DNA from: Flaccisagitta enflata
Taxonomy: Eukaryota > Chaetognatha > Sagittoidea > Aphragmophora
Assembly (NCBI GenBank): GCA_965153355.1
Contig: OZ231128.1
Location: 22,754,001 to 22,818,000 of the forward strand
Reading direction: 5' to 3'
DNA: 64,000 nt
The notes below the pieces were generated by a model. It was not told where the DNA came from and made no database searches. It was given only the letters and a program-made list of their open reading frames with translations. Positions 1 to 10,465 of this stretch are shown here, one piece after another. The position numbers were made by a program, and so were the translations under genes. The first letter of the stretch is position 1; each line of letters opens with the position of its first letter.

Positions 1-314
1 AGGCATGTGGAGGCAGTCAATTTTTCTGCCACTTCCGCTTCCGCTTCCAATACACAGTTAAAATACTAGTAGCTATGTCATCCTCCAAATTGGAAGCGGT
101 CAATCGCTTTCAGATCCCTAGTTATTTCATTATTTTCCATCGCTTGCTAAGTGACTCTAAGAGGGTGCGTCCACCGCTCGAAGGTTCTTTCTAAGCGCGA
201 AATTTTGGACAACGCAAAATCGGCCGAGATAGTGTTCTAAGAATTTTTACCCCTGCGCAGTGCGCACCCACATCTGAGCCCCGCCCACCCATTCTCCTAA
301 CTTTAACAAAACCA
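1..314. other. no feature recognised
   Basis: No open frame with protein-like composition and no repeat that I could match elsewhere in the window. Confidence 0.4.
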
Positions 315-457
315 AGTAGGCCATTAGGTGCGCTGTGTGGATCTTCCAACGTCTGCGTGACTGATCGACCAACCGACCGACGAACCAACCAACCAACCAA
401 CTGACAGACGAAAACATTCGGATATAGAGACGCGTTGGCGCACCTAAAAAGATATTA
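315..457 (+). mobile_element. hairpin-tailed short repeat (HT family), copy
   Basis: This stretch starts near GGCCATTAGGTGCG, passes through a run of GACC/AACC tetranucleotides and ends with ATAGAG, an inverted pair and CTAAAAAG. It matches 33,016-33,140 over its whole length, including GTGTGGATC near the start. The same tail recurs about twenty times in the window. It has no coding capacity. The family could be a SINE, a MITE or a Helitron-like non-autonomous element; I could not assign it. Confidence 0.6.
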
Positions 458-910
458 GCATCTCATATAAGAAGAACCAGTTGAAAATGAAATAAATTAG
501 ACCGAGTCATCCATGGTGCCTTAGTGTAATCTGTAATGAGGTTTTACCTGTCTGTTGCAGTTTTATGATTATGAATACCTTACTCTACTCTAGCAGGCGA
601 ACCGGGCACACTTGATATTGATAATCTACACGGTTACCTAAGTCGCATACGGGTAGACAGGGGCAGTGATAAAACAGGCTTACTAAATAATTGGGAAGGG
701 GCACTAATGCAAACGATATAACACCTATAAGTCGCGTGCGGGACGTAAATGTTTTGAGATGACTTAAATTGACTTAGCCCTAAACCCATTCCCAACTCCA
801 CCCCTAACCCTAGCCTCATCCCTAGCCCAAACTCATTTCCCGCTTAAAACACTTAAATACAAAAGACAAGAAGACGTTGAAGGTGGCTGACAGGACCTTA
901 AAGGGCACAA
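458..910. other. non-coding, fragments of dispersed repeats
   Basis: Positions 641-690 resemble the head of the HT family (GGGTAGACAGGGGCAGTGAT). Positions 775-870 are a C-rich stretch with CCCTAACCC-like words, followed by CCCGCTTAAAAC, which recurs at 20,620-20,745 and inverted at 60,950-61,060. No gene is seen. Confidence 0.45.
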
Positions 911-1905
911 ATTGAAAACGGCCCATCCACTGAATCACGAACTCTGATCTGGAGATTAGGCTAGTTAAGGACTATTCCACTGAAACACGTCTTTGTGCTT
1001 CAGTGGAATTGGAATTCGTGTTTCAGTGGAATGACTCTTGACCTCTTTTCATACTGCAATGAAGAAAAGTCACTCGTTTTTTTTTTTGATTGGGTACAAA
1101 TATTTCATTTGATTTCTTTTGATTCAAATAAAGATGATTTTCTTTCTCTTTTCTTCTAAATTATCATCTTTGAATATCTCCATTTAAAAAACAAAATTTT
1201 CTTATAAACTTTTTCTTTCACATGAATTTTTTTTCTTTTGAATTTTTTTTCTTTTAAATTTTTTTTCTTTTGAATTTTTTTTTCCTTTGAATTTTTTTTC
1301 TTTTGAATTTTTTTTCTTTTGAATTTTTTTTTCATTATGAATTTTTTTCCTATCACATGAATTTTTATCTTTTTGAAGGAAAACAAGTTTCCCTGTATGC
1401 AATTATTTTTACAGGTGATGAAAACTTACTATCTTCACAAATAAAATCTTCCCTCCTTTAAACAGGCATATACTTTGAAAATGTGCTGCTCCCAGACAAA
1501 AAAAGCTACCGACCTAAGATTGGTCCCATTTTAATGAGTTTACACAATTCTTTCAAATGGGACCAATCTGGTTGTCACAGCTTTATTTGTTTAGGAGCAG
1601 CACTCTTCCAAAATTGATGGTAGTTATCAGGTAGGAAGATTTTTTTTGTGGAGATGATGTAAAGAATGTTGTTTTTTTCACATCTAAATTCTCTCTAGTA
1701 AGTCTACTTCAGTAAAGAGAAATAGAGAGAGGTGAATAGAAATTAGGGGATTTCTTGATTTCTTCAAATGACAAAATCAGTTACTTCCAATTCCGCCGAA
1801 GCTCGCATTGCAAAGAGCACTAGTTATTTTTTATTCCACTGAGGCACGACGGTGTGCTTCAGCGGAAACAAATCTAACTCAAGCACGATTTTCGTTATTT
1901 AAAAG
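911..1905 (+). repeat. dispersed element A, copy 1
   Basis: The ends contain repeated CCACTGA(A/G)(T/G)CACGA and TTCAGTGGAAT words in both orientations (911-1,040 and 1,790-1,880). An inverted copy of the whole unit lies at 50,600-51,290 with the same order of motifs and a similar T/A-rich interior. Mirrored ends and the absence of coding sequence suggest a non-autonomous terminal-inverted-repeat element. Exact ends and target duplication were not resolved. Confidence 0.6.
1222..1345. repeat. 16-bp T-rich minisatellite
   Basis: About seven or eight copies of GAATTTTTTTTCTTTT, slightly variable, inside element A. The Lys-rich reading frames across it are only translations of the repeat. Confidence 0.85.
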
Positions 1906-2121
1906 GATGCCCCGTTGAAAACAAGCAGAACACCCCCCCCCCCGTCATGACGATATTGTGACCCCGCGTTACTTGTTTTGGTTTTCACAGGACTCTCTGT
2001 AAGATTGTGATACCCATTGTTAATTGTTTGGTTTGATTTGGTTTGATTGGTGCCCAAGGTGAAAAAATAGGGCGTGAAATGGTGAGAGGGAGATTGATTA
2101 ATGGAGTAAATTCGGTACTCT

Positions 2122-2270
2122 GGGCGTGTTTCTAGTGACGACCAAAAACGCGTTTGTTCCCATTGAACGCATTTACAGCGTGATCAAATAATCACGAGGG
2201 AGTGAACGAACGTAGCGAGCGACCGAGTGGCCCGTTAAAAACGCGATTGCTTGTGACAAGAAACGCGCCC
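2122..2270. mobile_element. GGGCG-ended MITE, copy 1
   Basis: The element begins GGGCGTGTTTCTAGTGACGA and ends with the inverted form, ACAAGAAACGCGCCC. A perfect 3-bp TCT lies directly outside both ends (2,119-2,121 and 2,271-2,273). The interior has GAACGNNGCGAGCGA words. A 3-bp target duplication with GGG-starting ends is typical of PIF/Harbinger-type elements, though that group prefers TWA. Other copies are at 7,092 and 8,573. Confidence 0.75.
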
Positions 2271-2454
2271 TCTATCTCTCTCCGCAGTCGGAAGGATTAC
2301 CTTCGTTCCCTCGTTTTCATCTCTCGAACTCACATCTACTGCATCTACTGCCGGGGTTATGAAAAAGGTCAAGGGTCATCATCTCTCCCTGGACATCATA
2401 AACCCGATAAACTCGGTCATTGATCCAGACTCTCAGATGTGACATCTCCCCATC

Positions 2455-2490
2455 TCTGTGTGTGTGTGTGTGTGTGTCTCTCTCTCTCAT
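2455..2490. repeat. (GT)n(CT)n microsatellite
   Basis: Uninterrupted GT dinucleotides pass directly into CT dinucleotides. Confidence 0.9.
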
Positions 2491-2814
2491 CATTCACATT
2501 TGACATGAATCGAAGGATAATGGATATAGCATGGTTGAATACACGACTTCCCATGGTGCTTGAGGGAATGAGGGTGAGCAGGGGATATGGATTAGGTCTC
2601 CCTCAAAAACTTGGGGAGGAGCAGTGATGCTAAAACAGTCACAAAACTGGATAAGCCGGATAAGCAAATATGCAGGCCTGTATATAATTTGGTCTCCCCC
2701 CCCCCCCACATGGATGGAGATTGAAGATACAGGACTTCAGGGGCCGCTGGCCAAAGAGGGAAATAGAGAGAGGGTCAAAGCGAGAAAGCTACATGATCAA
2801 GAACTCATCTAAGG

Positions 2815-3160
2815 ATTGCACATGGTCTTGTTGCTCTGCTTGGAGTGATCTAATAAAAAAATATTAAGCAGGGCCGTGGCTCTAAGGGGCTAATCATTTC
2901 GATTGAACAACCTGATTCCTGGGATGATTACTGTGCATTAAACCAGTAGACTTTCTTCTGGGGAAAGAAAACTTAAATGAGAGTGAAATTTTAAAAATCA
3001 TTTCACGCAAGAAAAAAGTGTTACAGGATCAGTGGACATGACAGGTATCATTACATGTTCAAGAATCGAATTAGAAAATCAAAGTAAGGTCAATACTTAG
3101 CTAACTAGAAGATGATGAATAAAACATTTGGCTCTCTGTCTTATGATCCTGTTCACACGG
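2815..3160 (+). repeat. foldback relic plus dispersed repeat shared with 56.8 kb
   Basis: 2,815-2,890 is a degenerate head of the foldback family (AAGGATTGCACATGGTC, then GCAGGGCCGTGGC). 2,895-3,160 matches 56,845-57,350 in direct orientation, for example CCTGATTCCTGGGATGATTA and AAGGTCAATACTT. No coding capacity. The stretch to 3,440 shows only a poly-G run. Confidence 0.55.
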
Positions 3161-3439
3161 GTATCACATGGGTAATTTTCTGGCATCCCGAGCAGACCTA
3201 TAAATAATTGAGTCCCCACCCGCCCCCTTCAGTGGGGGGGGGGGAGTTTGCAAATGGGGAGGTAAAGGAAGGGGGTTGATTACTGCTGCACATTCTAATA
3301 CTATCAAAACCTACACATTATTGCTTTATGGGGAAGAAAATCAAAGATTTTGCGATACATTGCATCGTGGGGAAGCAACTCAGAGGCAGGGGGAGGAAAT
3401 AAAATCAAAAGTGTCTCAATGTTAAACACCCCTTGGTCT

Positions 3440-3640
3440 CAAGGGGGAGCATTTCAGATTGATTTAGGTGATTAAAGGCTGTTTAGAGGGTTAGAGGGCA
3501 GATTTGAGGCCTGGAGAGCAGATTAAAGGTTTGAAGGTCAGATTTGAGGCCTAGACGGCAGGCTTAAGGCTTGAAGGGCAAACTTCAGGCATGGAGGGCT
3601 GATTTGAAGCCTGGAGAGCTGATTTAAGGCATCGATGGTT
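3440..3640. repeat. 20-bp minisatellite, GATTTGAGGCCTGGAGAGCA type
   Basis: About ten imperfect tandem units built from GATTTGAGGC-CTGGAGGGC words. The same unit, direct or inverted, forms the core of the foldback elements elsewhere in the window (44.2, 48.9, 52.1 and 62.6 kb). Confidence 0.7.
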
Positions 3641-3644
3641 AATA

Positions 3645-4228
3645 ACAGGGTGAGCAAAAAATTTCGTACTTGGTCTATAGCTTGAAAACCATACTTGGTT
3701 TGGGAATTATGAGCTAATATTTGAACCAGAGTATCTCAGTTAGTCATACTAAGAGTAGAAACTAAGAACAGCTGATATAATTTCTACACATGGCCATGAA
3801 ATGTACGCAATAAAAAACAGGAAATCAGATATTGACATGATTTTATTTGTAGAACTGAGTTTATTCAAAAATGAAGGTTTTTCCAATTTTTTTGGCTTCT
3901 AGATGGATTGTTTGAGTATAAATGTATCAATGGGAGTTAGTTAGGTCATCTAGTACGGGTTTCAGTCAACAAAAGTGATCTATCAATCAAATCTAGACCA
4001 GAGATGAATGTTTTTTCACCAAACAAGAAATCCTTTGTGAATTTCTACTCATGTCCCTGTTGGTCTTAAAACGTATTCTGCTGCTTACCATTTGCCATTT
4101 TTTCTTATCTTAACTATGAAAAATAACTCAATTTCCTATTTTGAACTTTTACTTGAAATAATTTCTCCAAATTAAGGTGTCTTTTCTGTAGATTTGATGG
4201 CTAGTACGAGATTTTTTGCACACCCTGT
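3645..4228. mobile_element. ACAGGGTG-ended MITE with TA duplication
   Basis: The left end ACAGGGTGAGCAAAAAATTT and right end, whose reverse complement is ACAGGGTGTGCAAAAAATCT, form an inverted pair of about 28 bp. TA lies outside both ends (3,643-3,644 and 4,229-4,230). There is no ORF. TA target duplications are the hallmark of Tc1/mariner-type insertion. A related element sits at 12,162-12,764. Confidence 0.8.
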
Positions 4229-4259
4229 TATGAGGTAGATGGAGGGACAGATAGAAAGA

Positions 4260-4325
4260 CGGATATCTGGAAATTCACTTCTGCGTCTCACAAGATATCG
4301 GGCAATTGGGGCCGCTTCCCAAAAA
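4260..4325. repeat. foldback-family relic
   Basis: TCTGGAAATTCACTTCTG, then ATCGGGCAATTGGGGCCGC, then TTCCCAAAAA. This is a degraded form of the tail module seen intact at 10,862-10,922. Confidence 0.55.
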
Positions 4326-4332
4326 CAAGTAA

Positions 4333-4338
<6 letters not shown>

Positions 4339-4374
<36 letters not shown>

Positions 4375-4397
4375 AAGAATGTGAGAGAGAGAAAGAA

Positions 4398-4482
<85 letters not shown>

Positions 4483-4548
4483 GACAGAGAGACACAGAGA
4501 GACAGAGAGAGACACAGACGGACAGAGAGACGGAGACCGAGAGAGAAA
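4339..4548. repeat. (GA)n microsatellite
   Basis: About 200 bp of GA, interrupted by AAAGAATGTG and by GACAGACA-type tetranucleotides at the right side. Confidence 0.95.
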
Positions 4549-4595
4549 ATGAAGAATGATAAAAATGATTCAGGCAGAATGAGGGAAATCGAATA

Positions 4596-5201
4596 CTATC
4601 TTGGAAATAAATATACGGACACTTGATAAAAAAATTCATTTATTGACTAGAAAAGTACATGAACATGTTGAAAAACGCCTTATACTTTGTATGTCCGCCT
4701 TGGGCGTCGACCACTGCTTGCATTCGGCGTGGCATGGAATCGTAGAGTGACAAAAAGTAATCTGGAGTGATCTTCTCCCAAACCTTAAGAGCAATTCTTT
4801 TCAGCCCTTCTTTTGAAGTCGCCCGTTTGTGTCGTTGCGCATAAACTGAGGCCTTCACCCCTTAAAGCGATAATTGCCCCTTTGGTATCTAGGGAAATGC
4901 GTTTTCCAGAGGAATTGTAAAAAAAAACGAAATAAAAAAGAAAAAAACCCGCAGGAAACGAGTCCAGATGGCGCCGAGGGGTGTGATGAAAATTTTCCGC
5001 CATTTTCTTCCAAATTCGAAAAGCAAATGTTTTACACTTTCAGCTCTCATTTCTTAACAAATAAAGATACAGCATTGGGCTTGGTCTAGATCGCTAGATC
5101 TTTTGAAGACGCACATTTCTAAAAAAAAATGAATGTTCTACGATAAAAATTAAGCGCGCTATGACTATCAACAGCTGTCCGTATATTTATTTCTAAGATA
5201 G
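4596..5201 (-). mobile_element. deleted Tc1/mariner-type transposon
   Basis: The inverted ends read CTATCTTGGAAATAAATATA (left) and the same with TTAG in place of TTGG (right, complement), continuing through CGGACA. TA flanks both sides (4,594-4,595 and 5,202-5,203). At 606 bp it is well under half the usual 1.3-1.7 kb of Tc1 elements. It carries a transposase remnant on the minus strand with the middle removed. Confidence 0.88.
4640..4910 (-). pseudogene. Tc1-like transposase, N- and C-terminal remnants only
   Basis: In one minus-strand frame (about 4,907-4,850) the translation has KRISLDTKGAIIALRGEG, which resembles the start of the helix-turn-helix DNA-binding domain of Tc1-type transposases. 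In another frame (4,858-4,640) it has VWEKITPDYFLSLYDSMPRR, then QAVVDAQGGHTKY and a stop; SMPRR-QAV-GGHTKY is the familiar Tc1 transposase C-terminus. The central catalytic DDE/D region that should separate them is missing, and the two parts are out of frame. The deletion would abolish activity. The element could only have been moved by a transposase supplied elsewhere. Confidence 0.85.
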
Positions 5202-5362
5202 TAAGGTAGGAAGTTGGGCAGGTGAGAAAGTAAGATAAGTGGCATCAGGGAGTTTCTATTAGGGACTGATATCGAGGTCATGGTCATCCAAGAGCGGGGA
5301 CAAACAAGGCCGGATATACGGCTACCCCAGTCGTGCGCAGGGGTCGTATTTGAGGTCACTTG

Positions 5363-5507
5363 ATCATTTGATGGATTGAGTAGGTGGCTTGATTGGAATG
5401 AAGTGGCCCTAGGTGTTTTCCCTCCATCCAGGTGGGATTTGATGGATTGTGTGGGTGGCTTGTTTGGAATAAAGTGGTCCTAGGTGTTTGTCCTCCATCC
5501 AGGTGGA
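5363..5507. repeat. tandem duplication of a ~72-bp unit
   Basis: Two adjacent copies sharing GATTTGATGGATTG, GGGTGGCTTG, CCTAGGTGTTT and CCTCCATCCAGGTGG. A partial HT-family head (ACAAGGCCGGATATACGGCT) lies just upstream at 5,303-5,330. Confidence 0.8.
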
Positions 5508-5819
5508 TGGATTGAGTCATGCCCATGATGGTGCTGCGGCTGTAACCAAAAGGGACATGATTTGAGGAATATCTTATGTGTTCTATCTCTCGCACGGAAT
5601 TCCAATTCATGCATAATAACTTAGCCAGCTAACTTAAGTGCCAAGTGACTGAATATTCATGTTACTGCCAATCCTTCACAACGCGCTGAGAATTTTCTGC
5701 TGCTGGATCTTTTTCAGAGGATAAAAAATCCAAACAGTAATTGGGTCCGCGACGGGAAGGGGTTAAAGACCACCAATTCCTTAAGATCGCTACAACCAAA
5801 AGATCACAAACCCTACAAA

Positions 5820-6570
5820 ATGTATATAAATCAGGTACATATGTTGAGTCTTTCTATTTTGAGTCTCTACACCAAGTTTCAAGCAAATCAGTTTGATAAT
5901 GGCAAAGTTACAGCCGTTTTTCACTTTTGGGCTGGTAGGCTGGTTGGGTGGTAGGCTGGTTGGGTGGCAGGCCGGTTGGGTAGTAGGCTGGTTTGACAGA
6001 TTTGATAGTGTATGTTGAGTTCCTCCATTTAGAGACTATACTAAGTTTCAACCAAATTGGTTGAAAAATTTCAAAGTTAAGCAAGTTTTTCACTTTTGGG
6101 CTGGTAGGCTGGTTGGGTAGTAGGCTGATTTGACCAGTAAGCATGCTCAAACGCATATTAATCACATACATAAGTTGAAACCTTCCATTTAGAGACTCCA
6201 TACCAAGCTTTGAGCAAATTAGTTGAAAAATGGCAAAGTTATGCATGTTTTTCATTTTTAGTCTGGTAGGCTGGTTGGGTCGTAGGCTGGTTTGACAGGA
6301 TAAAAAGTATGCAGATGTTGAGTTCTTCCCTTTAGAGACTCTATACCAAGTTTCAACCAAATTGATTGAAGAATATCAAAGTTATGCAAGTTTTTCACTT
6401 TTGGGCTGGTAGGTTAGTTAGGTGGTAGGTCGATTTGGCAGGTTAGCAAGCTCAAATGCATGTTAATCACGTACTAATGTTGAGTCCTTCCATTTAGAGA
6501 CTCCATACCAAATTTCAACAAAATTGGTTGAAAAATGCACTTTTAGGCTGGTAGGCTGGTTGGGCCAACA
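5820..6570. repeat. ~160-bp tandem repeat array
   Basis: Four to five units carry, in order, a sentence like TTTAGAGACTCCATACCAAG, TTTCAACCAAATTGGTTGAA, AATGGCAAAGTTATGCAAG and GGCTGGTAGGCTGGTTGG. The GAGACTC(C)A landmark recurs at about 5,860, 6,031, 6,190, 6,337 and 6,496, a spacing of 147-171 bp. No gene is present; minus-strand frames through it are repeat translations. Confidence 0.85.
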
Positions 6571-6689
6571 CCTTACAGTGCAGTCGTGTGTGGTTGTTAA
6601 GACCATAGGACCAAAAGACTAAAAGACCAAAAGACAAAATGTAAATTATCTTGAAATAACTTTTCCTTGTCTTAAAATAAAATAAAACG

Positions 6690-6797
6690 ATGAAAAAAAA
6701 GCAAAGCGTGACAGACAGACCAACCTACCAACAGACCAACAGACAGACGGACAGAGCGGGTCATAGAGTGGCATGCACGCGACTAAAAAGTTATCCT
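6690..6797 (+). mobile_element. HT-family tail
   Basis: AGACAGACGGACAGAGCGGG, then TCATAGAG, a degraded hairpin and GCGACTAAAAAG. It follows directly after the 160-bp array. A (GAC)n run at 6,830-6,850 and a weak frame at 6,860-7,045 have no recognisable coding signal. Confidence 0.55.
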
Positions 6798-7091
6798 TTT
6801 TTTAAAATCCGTGACAACAACGACAACTATGACGACGACGACGACGACACCCACCCGCCTTGAATTGTAGTCCGCGTCGGAATGATATTCCATCGCGGAC
6901 AAAAAAAAATCAAACTTTTTTTCCTTGTCTTATCCAGCTTACATTTTTCATGGGATTTGCTTCGACAACGTTTTTTCTCCTCAGAACAGTTTGTAAATCC
7001 AACGGATTGAAGGGGCAGTTAACAATTCCAATGATGGGTCTTTGATATTGAGGGAAATCTGCTCTCAGAATGTAAGACTATAGCACTGTCA

Positions 7092-7366
7092 GGGCGCGTT
7101 TCTAGTCACAGACAATCGCGTTCTTAACGGGCAACTTGGTCGCTTGCTACGTTCATTCACTCGCACCGCTGACCAGCTCCACAGAGCTCCGCTTCGCCTC
7201 TCTGCACTCGCTACGCTTGCTTCGCTACACTCGCTCGCTCCATTCACGGGCTCTCTCACTTTGCTCACTCCCTCTAGAGACAGTTGAAATTCATGAATAT
7301 ATATTCACGCTGTAAACGCATTTCACAGGAACAAACGCGTTTTTCATCTTTACTAGAAACACGCCC
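7092..7366. mobile_element. GGGCG-ended MITE, copy 2 (longest)
   Basis: Starts GGGCGCGTTTCTAGTCACAG and ends TACTAGAAACACGCCC. TCA flanks both ends (7,089-7,091 and 7,367-7,369). It is inverted relative to copies 1 and 3. The interior is dense in CGCTC(A/G)CT/GAGCGA words, giving a series of small internal dyads. Confidence 0.78.
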
Positions 7367-7823
7367 TCAGTGGAAGCCGGAAGGATTTGGTGATTTTGAG
7401 CTTAGCTACTGGGGCTCGGTGATGAGGGCCCAGCAAGGCCAAGGGGGGGGGGGGAAGAAAGGCGTCAACGGAGGGCCTGGTGATTATTGGGGGGCCCATG
7501 AACGTCCTTGATCAACACATTGTTCATAATGTAAACATTGTGTTATTCTTTTAGTGGCGGTTGGTTTGTAACATATCTTAGTATTCTAGTCATATTTAGG
7601 GTCATTAAAATTGTTTTTATGTCATTTTGAAATAAGATTTTGTAACGTGTATAATGCACTTTTGCAATTATGAACTGTGCAAGTATCTTGCAAAAAACTT
7701 GGAGAAAAAATGTTTTTCAAAATCAATCTAGAAATAGACATTATCTGTGTGGAGGTTACACAGATCATTTAACTGTTGGGCTTGTTTTCCTACAATATCA
7801 TACGCTAACACTCTTGCCATTAT

Positions 7824-7828
<5 letters not shown>
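7367..7828. other. no gene recognised
   Basis: Contains a poly-G run near 7,445. The Ser/Leu-rich frames running into the following CT tract are translations of the microsatellite. Confidence 0.5.
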
Positions 7829-7878
<50 letters not shown>

Positions 7879-7990
7879 CCATTCTTTTTCCCATCTTTCC
7901 ATTTTGTTGCCATTAATAATTCAGATGATTTCATATTCCCTTGTGATCAAATGAAGAGAGAGAGAGAGAGAGAGAAGAAGAGAGAGAAAG
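7829..7990. repeat. (CT)n followed by (GA)n
   Basis: CT tract at 7,829-7,876 and GA tract at 7,954-7,990, about 80 bp apart; together they could fold as a stem. Confidence 0.9.
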
Positions 7991-8201
7991 AAAAAAAACG
8001 TCCTGTCTTACTCTCAAACCTTATTCATGTTCATGAGCTGTTTTTATTTCACCAACATCGTCGTTTATCTTCTGCATTCGAAGGTCGCGCTTATGTGTTT
8101 AAACTATGGAACAGAAGGTGAGATTGAGATTGTCAGTACTTGTACCGCAGAATGGTTTTGAATAGTTACGCCTTGACGTATCAAAACTATCATATTACTT
8201 T

Positions 8202-8482
8202 TTAGGTGCGTCCGTCAGGTACGCATCTCTATAAGAGGGTCTGTCCGTCCGTCCGTCGGTTGGTCCGTTACGCCCGTGCATAAATCGCGTTTTTCGGCGG
8301 TTTTTGGCCACGATGAGATCCTACACTGAAACAAATGATCAACCTAGATGTTTTGAGAGCCTCCTTTACTATTTCGTCGTTCCACCCGCCTGTCTGTCCA
8401 TCTGTCTCTCCATATATATCACATGAACGATGCACGTACAGACACAGTCCGGACGCATCGTTGCCCGGTCGGGCTTGTTTTT
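8202..8482 (-). mobile_element. HT-family element, reverse orientation
   Basis: Read on the minus strand it begins ACAAGCCCGACCGGGCAACG (with its own GCCCGA/GGGC hairpin), contains GGAC tetranucleotides and ends TATAGAGATGCGTACC...GCACCTAAAAA with paired arms. A forward copy with both ends is at 25,858-26,029. Confidence 0.65.
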
Positions 8483-8572
8483 TTCACGAGCCATAATTTA
8501 AAAATGTAGCCATGTGCCCATGTTGGGCAAGAGACATCTAGTCAACCATCGCCTGTTTAAATGTAAAGCAAT

Positions 8573-8823
8573 GGGCGTGTTTCTAGTGACGACAACAAAG
8601 TCGATTGTTCCTCTCGAACGCGTTTACAGTGTGAACACATATGAATTTCAACTGTCCCATGAGGGAGTGAGCAAAGTGAGTGAGTGAGCCTGGAAATGGA
8701 GCGAGTGAAGCAAGCAGAGCGCTGCGGAGCGAGTGAGTGGAGTGAGCGATGCGAGCGAACGAACGTAGCGAGCGACCGAGTAACCCTTTCAAAACGGGAT
8801 TGTTTATGACTAGAAACGCGCCC
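8573..8823. mobile_element. GGGCG-ended MITE, copy 3
   Basis: Starts GGGCGTGTTTCTAGTGACGA and ends GACTAGAAACGCGCCC. The flanks are AAT and GAT, so the 3-bp duplication seen in the other two copies has decayed or the insertion was atypical. Contains GAGTGAGTGGAGTGAGCGA-type runs. Confidence 0.75.
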
Positions 8824-8964
8824 GATGTTGTTTCGTTTCTGCTCTGTAGTCTTATATACACTCAGCCTCACATATTACTATAATACAGCTGTACCCAGCT
8901 CAAGAGTAAGAAAAACTCATAAACAGCAATTATAGAATTGTTGTTATTTTATGTCATTGCTTTA

Positions 8965-9019
8965 GCAATAACGGAAGCCCATTAATAACAATAAAACTAC
9001 AATTGACATCCGTTATTGC
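8965..9019. repeat. short inverted repeat
   Basis: Perfect 11-bp arms GCAATAACGGA and TCCGTTATTGC separated by 33 bp. Confidence 0.75.
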
Positions 9020-9039
9020 GGGGTTCAACTTTATTTGCT

Positions 9040-9838
9040 TCCAAACATTCAACGATCCACCTGTTACGTGGTAATACACCAAAAAACTTAACATCCTGGC
9101 TCTCTTCCACCACCTCAGTCTCCCCCGCTTCTGCCCTCCTTTTTAAACCATCTCAAATTCTCCAGTCAATTTTCGGGCCCACATCACATATTCATGGGCA
9201 TAAATTATGAATGATCAGACAAAAATGCTCGTATCTCAGACTGTCTCTCGGGAGAAGAAAAAAAATTGATGAGCTAAGAAGTGTTCGACCTCATTTTTTT
9301 CGGACACTGTAGAAATCGCCCAACCTTGAAAATTTGGGGGAGCCATATCCGGAGTACTTGTTATTAAATGAGATGCAATACAACACTTTTTCCTTAAAAC
9401 CAGATACCACAATTGTTATAGTGGTTGGCCCATCAAAGTGATTAGCAGTTGATGTTGAATGTATCTAAAAGGTCTCAAATTTTATACCTAGGCTGATTTT
9501 GAAATCTGAATTATTGGAAGTAAAAAACGTTGAAACAAAGTTACAGTAGGTGTTGTCTTGACTTGAAAATATGGGGGTACTCATATTTGGAGTACTAGAA
9601 AAGAGATTGGGCAGGTTATTGAATGAAAGTTTTGTTTGAAATGAATTTACTAAACTCAACACATATGAATAAAAATCAAGTTTTGTTTAGTGGATAGTGT
9701 ACTTTACTTTCCAAAAATTCATAGGTCATGATGATCTGTGTTAAAAACTCAGGTTTGAGTCCAGAGCTGGTTTCGCAAATTTGATTATTTATTTAACAAG
9801 TTAAGAATTATTGCCAAAAAAAAAAAAAAACTGTTCAT
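9040..9838. other. no gene; one diffuse direct duplication
   Basis: CTTGAAAATTTGGGGGAGCC...GGAGTACT near 9,328 recurs as CTTGAAAATATGGGGGTACT...GGAGTACT near 9,562. A third related stretch is at 42,808. No coding signal. Confidence 0.45.
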
Positions 9839-9839
9839 C

Positions 9840-9935
9840 CAGATGCAGATGGTCGGGCAGGGGCTATAATGCAAAAACCACTTGATATTCAAAAATGTTT
9901 GTGACAGACTGACCGACGAACCAACCAACATGGCA
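9840..9935 (+). mobile_element. HT-family internal fragment
   Basis: GGTCGGGCAGGGGCTATAAT, then GCAAAAACCACT, then TTGTGACAGACTGACCGACG. Matches the middle of the family seen at 28,870-28,950 in reverse orientation. Confidence 0.5.
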
Positions 9936-10323
9936 AAGTCAAGAGTCTCGTATCTGCGACTGGAAAATTGTTTAAGATAAGCTTTACCTATCAACTTCTT
10001 CATACTACCATTGTATTCAAGCAAATTATTAATATCCAAGCTATGAGTTCGTTTATATCCATATCTAGAAGACATCTACAGTACCACAGTTAAAACCCGC
10101 TATAATGGATGGATGTCAAGGGACCAACAAACAACGCATTAACCCCGCGTTACAATTTTTTTCTTTTTCCCAAACGCTCAGTCTTATCCTCCTATCATCT
10201 TTCTACGTCGTTTCTTATGTAATATCAAGTAACAAAGCAAGTATTGAAGAGAAATCTGATTGTCAGCTCTCAGGTTTCACAGGACAAAATAAAGCAGGAT
10301 TCATGACTGACTGGACAGTGTGG

Positions 10324-10430
10324 CAAAAAAAAAAAAAAAAAAAAAAAAAGAAAAGAAACAAGGCCGGATACACGGCTACCCTTTTCGCGTGCGGATGGGC
10401 AGAAGCAGTGCTGGAGAAGGTCACTAGGGC
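10324..10430 (+). repeat. poly(A) tract followed by HT-family head
   Basis: A run of about 24 A is followed by AACAAGGCCGGATACACGGC and CGTGCGGATGGGCAGAAGCA, the head module of the HT family. The poly(A) directly before the head would fit a preceding retroposed sequence, but none is recognised. Confidence 0.55.
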
Positions 10431-10465
10431 ATCTGGGTAGGAGCCGTATGCTCAAAAAGCTTAAA

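Noticed and set aside
775-870. CCCTAACCC-like words as interstitial telomere sequence
   Set aside because: The words are irregular and part of a longer dispersed repeat seen at 20.6 and 61.0 kb, not a hexamer array.
4201-4240. Possible relation of the ACAGGGTG ends to a long terminal repeat (TG...CA)
   Set aside because: The ends are inverted, not direct, and TA flanks fit a DNA transposon.
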